Source: an uncultured Paracoccaceae bacterium
GTDB lineage: Bacteria > Pseudomonadota > Alphaproteobacteria > Rhodobacterales > Rhodobacteraceae
Length of the DNA stretch: 64,000 bases
Assembly: GCA_947498645.1 (NCBI GenBank)
Contig: CANMKS010000001.1
Span: 372,001-436,000, forward strand
Direction: 5' to 3'
The notes beneath the pieces were generated by a model, which was given only the letters and a program-made list of their open reading frames with translations, had not been told where the DNA came from and did not search any database. A program made the position numbers and the translations under genes. Numbering within the stretch: the stretch's first letter is position 1; each line of letters starts with the position of its first letter. Of this stretch, positions 62,736 through 64,000 are shown one piece after another.

Positions 62736-63808
62736 AGCAAATGTCCTGATTTCGCGGCCTTTGTGGCCAGATATGCATGGTTATGGGCGTTCTCGCCCAC
62801 TTTCAGCGGCACCCGTTCTGCCACGGTGATCCCGCAACTTTGCATACGCGCGACCTTGGCGGGGTTGTTGGTCAGCAATCTGACCGCGCCAAATCCCATG
62901 CGCTTGAGAATCTCTGCCCCAATCCGAAAATCACGCTCATCATCCTCAAACCCAAGCCGATGATTGGCTTCGACCGTATCAAACCCCTGATCCTGCAAGG
63001 AATAGGCGCGCATCTTGTTGGCCAGCCCGATCCCGCGCCCTTCCTGATTGAGATAAAGCAACACCCCTGCCCCTTCGGCCCCCATTTGCCCCAACGCCCC
63101 CCGCAGTTGCGGGCCACAGTCGCATTTGAGCGAGCCGAGCAAATCACCGGTAAAACACGCGGAATGCAGGCGGGACAGGACCGGTTGTGACCGATCAGGT
63201 TGGCCGATCTCAACGGCGTAATGTTCTTCGGCGCCATCGTCGGGGCGGAAAATATGCAAGCGCCCTGCTTCGGACACATCCAGCGGCAACCTTGCGGAAA
63301 TAATCGGGTTCAGCGGGCTGAGCCCGGTATCAAGTGCCGCATCTGCCGGAACAAGCGTCAGGTTATTGGCCTGCGCAAACCCTGCCGCATCGTCCAGATC
63401 AAGCATGACAACAGCCGGCAACAGCCGCGCCGCCTTGACCAGCGCAATCGCCGCGCGGTGCAGGTCAGCTGATCCATCGCGCACGGTCTGAAGCGGGCCT
63501 TTCATCGGTGAGCGTAGGTCATCAGCCGGATCAGCCACAGCGCGGACCCATGACAGTTTGGCATCCGGTGGCAGCACAATACGGGCGATATCAGCATCGT
63601 AGGCGCGCGCTTTCAGCGTTTGCGCCCGCCTGCCAGTCACGGCAAGCACCGGCGACCCGCCCAAGGTCCGCAAATCGGCCAATCGTTCCGCATCCAGCGT
63701 TTCTGCCGCCAGCACCAGCGCACCGCCAACCAGCACAACAGGCACGCCCATGCGCAAATCCGCGCGGGCGCGGGCCAGCCGTTCTGTAATATCCGGGGCA
63801 AATCCCAT
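62732..63808 (-). CDS. ribA: GTP cyclohydrolase II with divergent N-terminal domain
   Basis: This 358-residue protein has a complete C-terminal GCH2 domain (about 190-358): zinc Cys in CFTGDLLGSLKCDCGPQL, YLNQEGRGIGLANKMRAY, DTVEANHRLGF and RLLTNNPAKV. The first 185 residues match the position of a DHBP-synthase domain but lack its acidic metal-site motif. Only the GTP cyclohydrolase step of riboflavin synthesis is expected. Bare RibA is about 200 residues. ATG 63808 is preferred (GAGAGG upstream); a TTG at 63856 is possible. The stop lies in the repeat at 62666-62735. Confidence 0.88.
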   Translation of the reverse strand: MGFAPDITERLARARADLRMGVPVVLVGGALVLAAETLDAERLADLRTLGGSPVLAVTGRRAQTLKARAYDADIARIVLPPDAKLSWVRAVADPADDLRSPMKGPLQTVRDGSADLHRAAIALVKAARLLPAVVMLDLDDAAGFAQANNLTLVPADAALDTGLSPLNPIISARLPLDVSEAGRLHIFRPDDGAEEHYAVEIGQPDRSQPVLSRLHSACFTGDLLGSLKCDCGPQLRGALGQMGAEGAGVLLYLNQEGRGIGLANKMRAYSLQDQGFDTVEANHRLGFEDDERDFRIGAEILKRMGFGAVRLLTNNPAKVARMQSCGITVAERVPLKVGENAHNHAYLATKAAKSGHLL

Positions 63809-63878
63809 CGCTTTCAGCCTCTCATTTGTTTCAACTGATAGCCGTTTGCGCACCAAAGTGAAACATTAGCACGATAAA

Positions 63879-63894
63879 TCACACGTCCGTGTGA
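63879..63894. promoter_or_regulatory. Palindrome between ribA and the response regulator
   Basis: TCACACG-TC-CGTGTGA is a perfect 7-bp inverted repeat with a 2-base centre, located in the divergent gap 63809-63964. It is 71 bases upstream of the response-regulator ATG and could be an operator for either gene. No cognate regulator is identified. Confidence 0.4.
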
Positions 63895-63964
63895 AACTGC
63901 GATGGGATCGGTTGTTCCAGACGTAACAAGAGCACAAATCTAATGCGTAACGAAGGAGGATGTC

Positions 63965-64000
63965 ATGGGACAACTCAAGAAGATATTGCTTGTGGACGAC
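63965..64000 (+). CDS. Response regulator, N-terminal fragment
   Basis: Twelve codons are visible, reading MGQLKKILLVDD. This is the canonical beta-1 strand and acidic pair that opens a receiver domain. AGGAGGA lies upstream. The gene continues beyond the window, so output domain and role cannot be judged. Confidence 0.75.
   Translation, partial: MGQLKKILLVDD

Overview
The window looks like a chromosomal segment of an alphaproteobacterium of the Rhodobacteraceae (Roseobacter group). This is an inference from gene content: aerobic cobalamin genes (cobW, cobN, cobO, bluB), two GcvT-type FAD oxidoreductases, an IalB-family protein next to rlmN, an RTX/Hint secreted protein, and the order rsfS-rlmH-gpmI-envC-ctpA. 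No rRNA, tRNA, CRISPR array, transposase or prophage was seen. No stretch longer than about 265 bases lacks a gene. The longest gaps (59-323, 14919-15182, 17317-17578) carry divergent or upstream control regions in which I recognise little.

Layout. (1) 1-8430: right-hand part of an aerobic cobalamin locus. A divergent DUF1636 gene is cut by the window edge. It is followed by cobW, a GNAT gene, a tiny basic protein on the other strand, cobN and cobO. Then come a YrbL-like kinase, two tandem Lin0512-family proteins and bluB, all packed in one direction. (2) 8503-19237: a TPP enzyme divergent from an FMN reductase, a small membrane protein, an A/T-richer patch with an RmlC-like protein and a glycosyltransferase, then gamma-glutamyltransferase, galE, a second glycosyltransferase, a thiolase and a free methionine sulfoxide reductase. 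(3) 19299-27557: a probable methylated-amine (glycine betaine/dimethylglycine/sarcosine type) locus with an XRE-cupin regulator, a Gfa-fold protein, two large FAD/GcvT oxidoreductases, a PPOX protein, a homocysteine S-methyltransferase and a GlxA-type regulator. (4) 27680-40541: housekeeping genes, including the ctpA-envC-gpmI-rlmH-rsfS operon, xth, a class 3 asparaginase, ialB-like and rlmN. (5) 40566-51616: a carbohydrate locus with an ABC importer, beta-mannosidase, sugar isomerase and dehydrogenase, divergent LacI regulator, gluconokinase and a LOG protein, with a clear inverted-repeat operator. (6) 51750-64000: dapD, two small coupled genes, an RTX/Hint protein, dapE, rnr, a lytic transglycosylase, rppH, an L,D-transpeptidase and ribA, ending in the first codons of a response regulator.

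The most unusual observations are four. First, the cobN-cobO-YrbL kinase-Lin0512 pair-bluB cassette, in which two uncharacterised families sit tightly inside a cobalamin operon and one Lin0512 copy has lost the family's signature motif. Second, a palindromic repeat that supplies the stop codons of both cobN and ribA. Third, two matching arrays of an 11-bp repeat, one intergenic and one inside the beta-mannosidase coding sequence. Fourth, an RmlC-like cupin lacking the catalytic histidine. All functional statements come from reading translated sequence; no database search was run.
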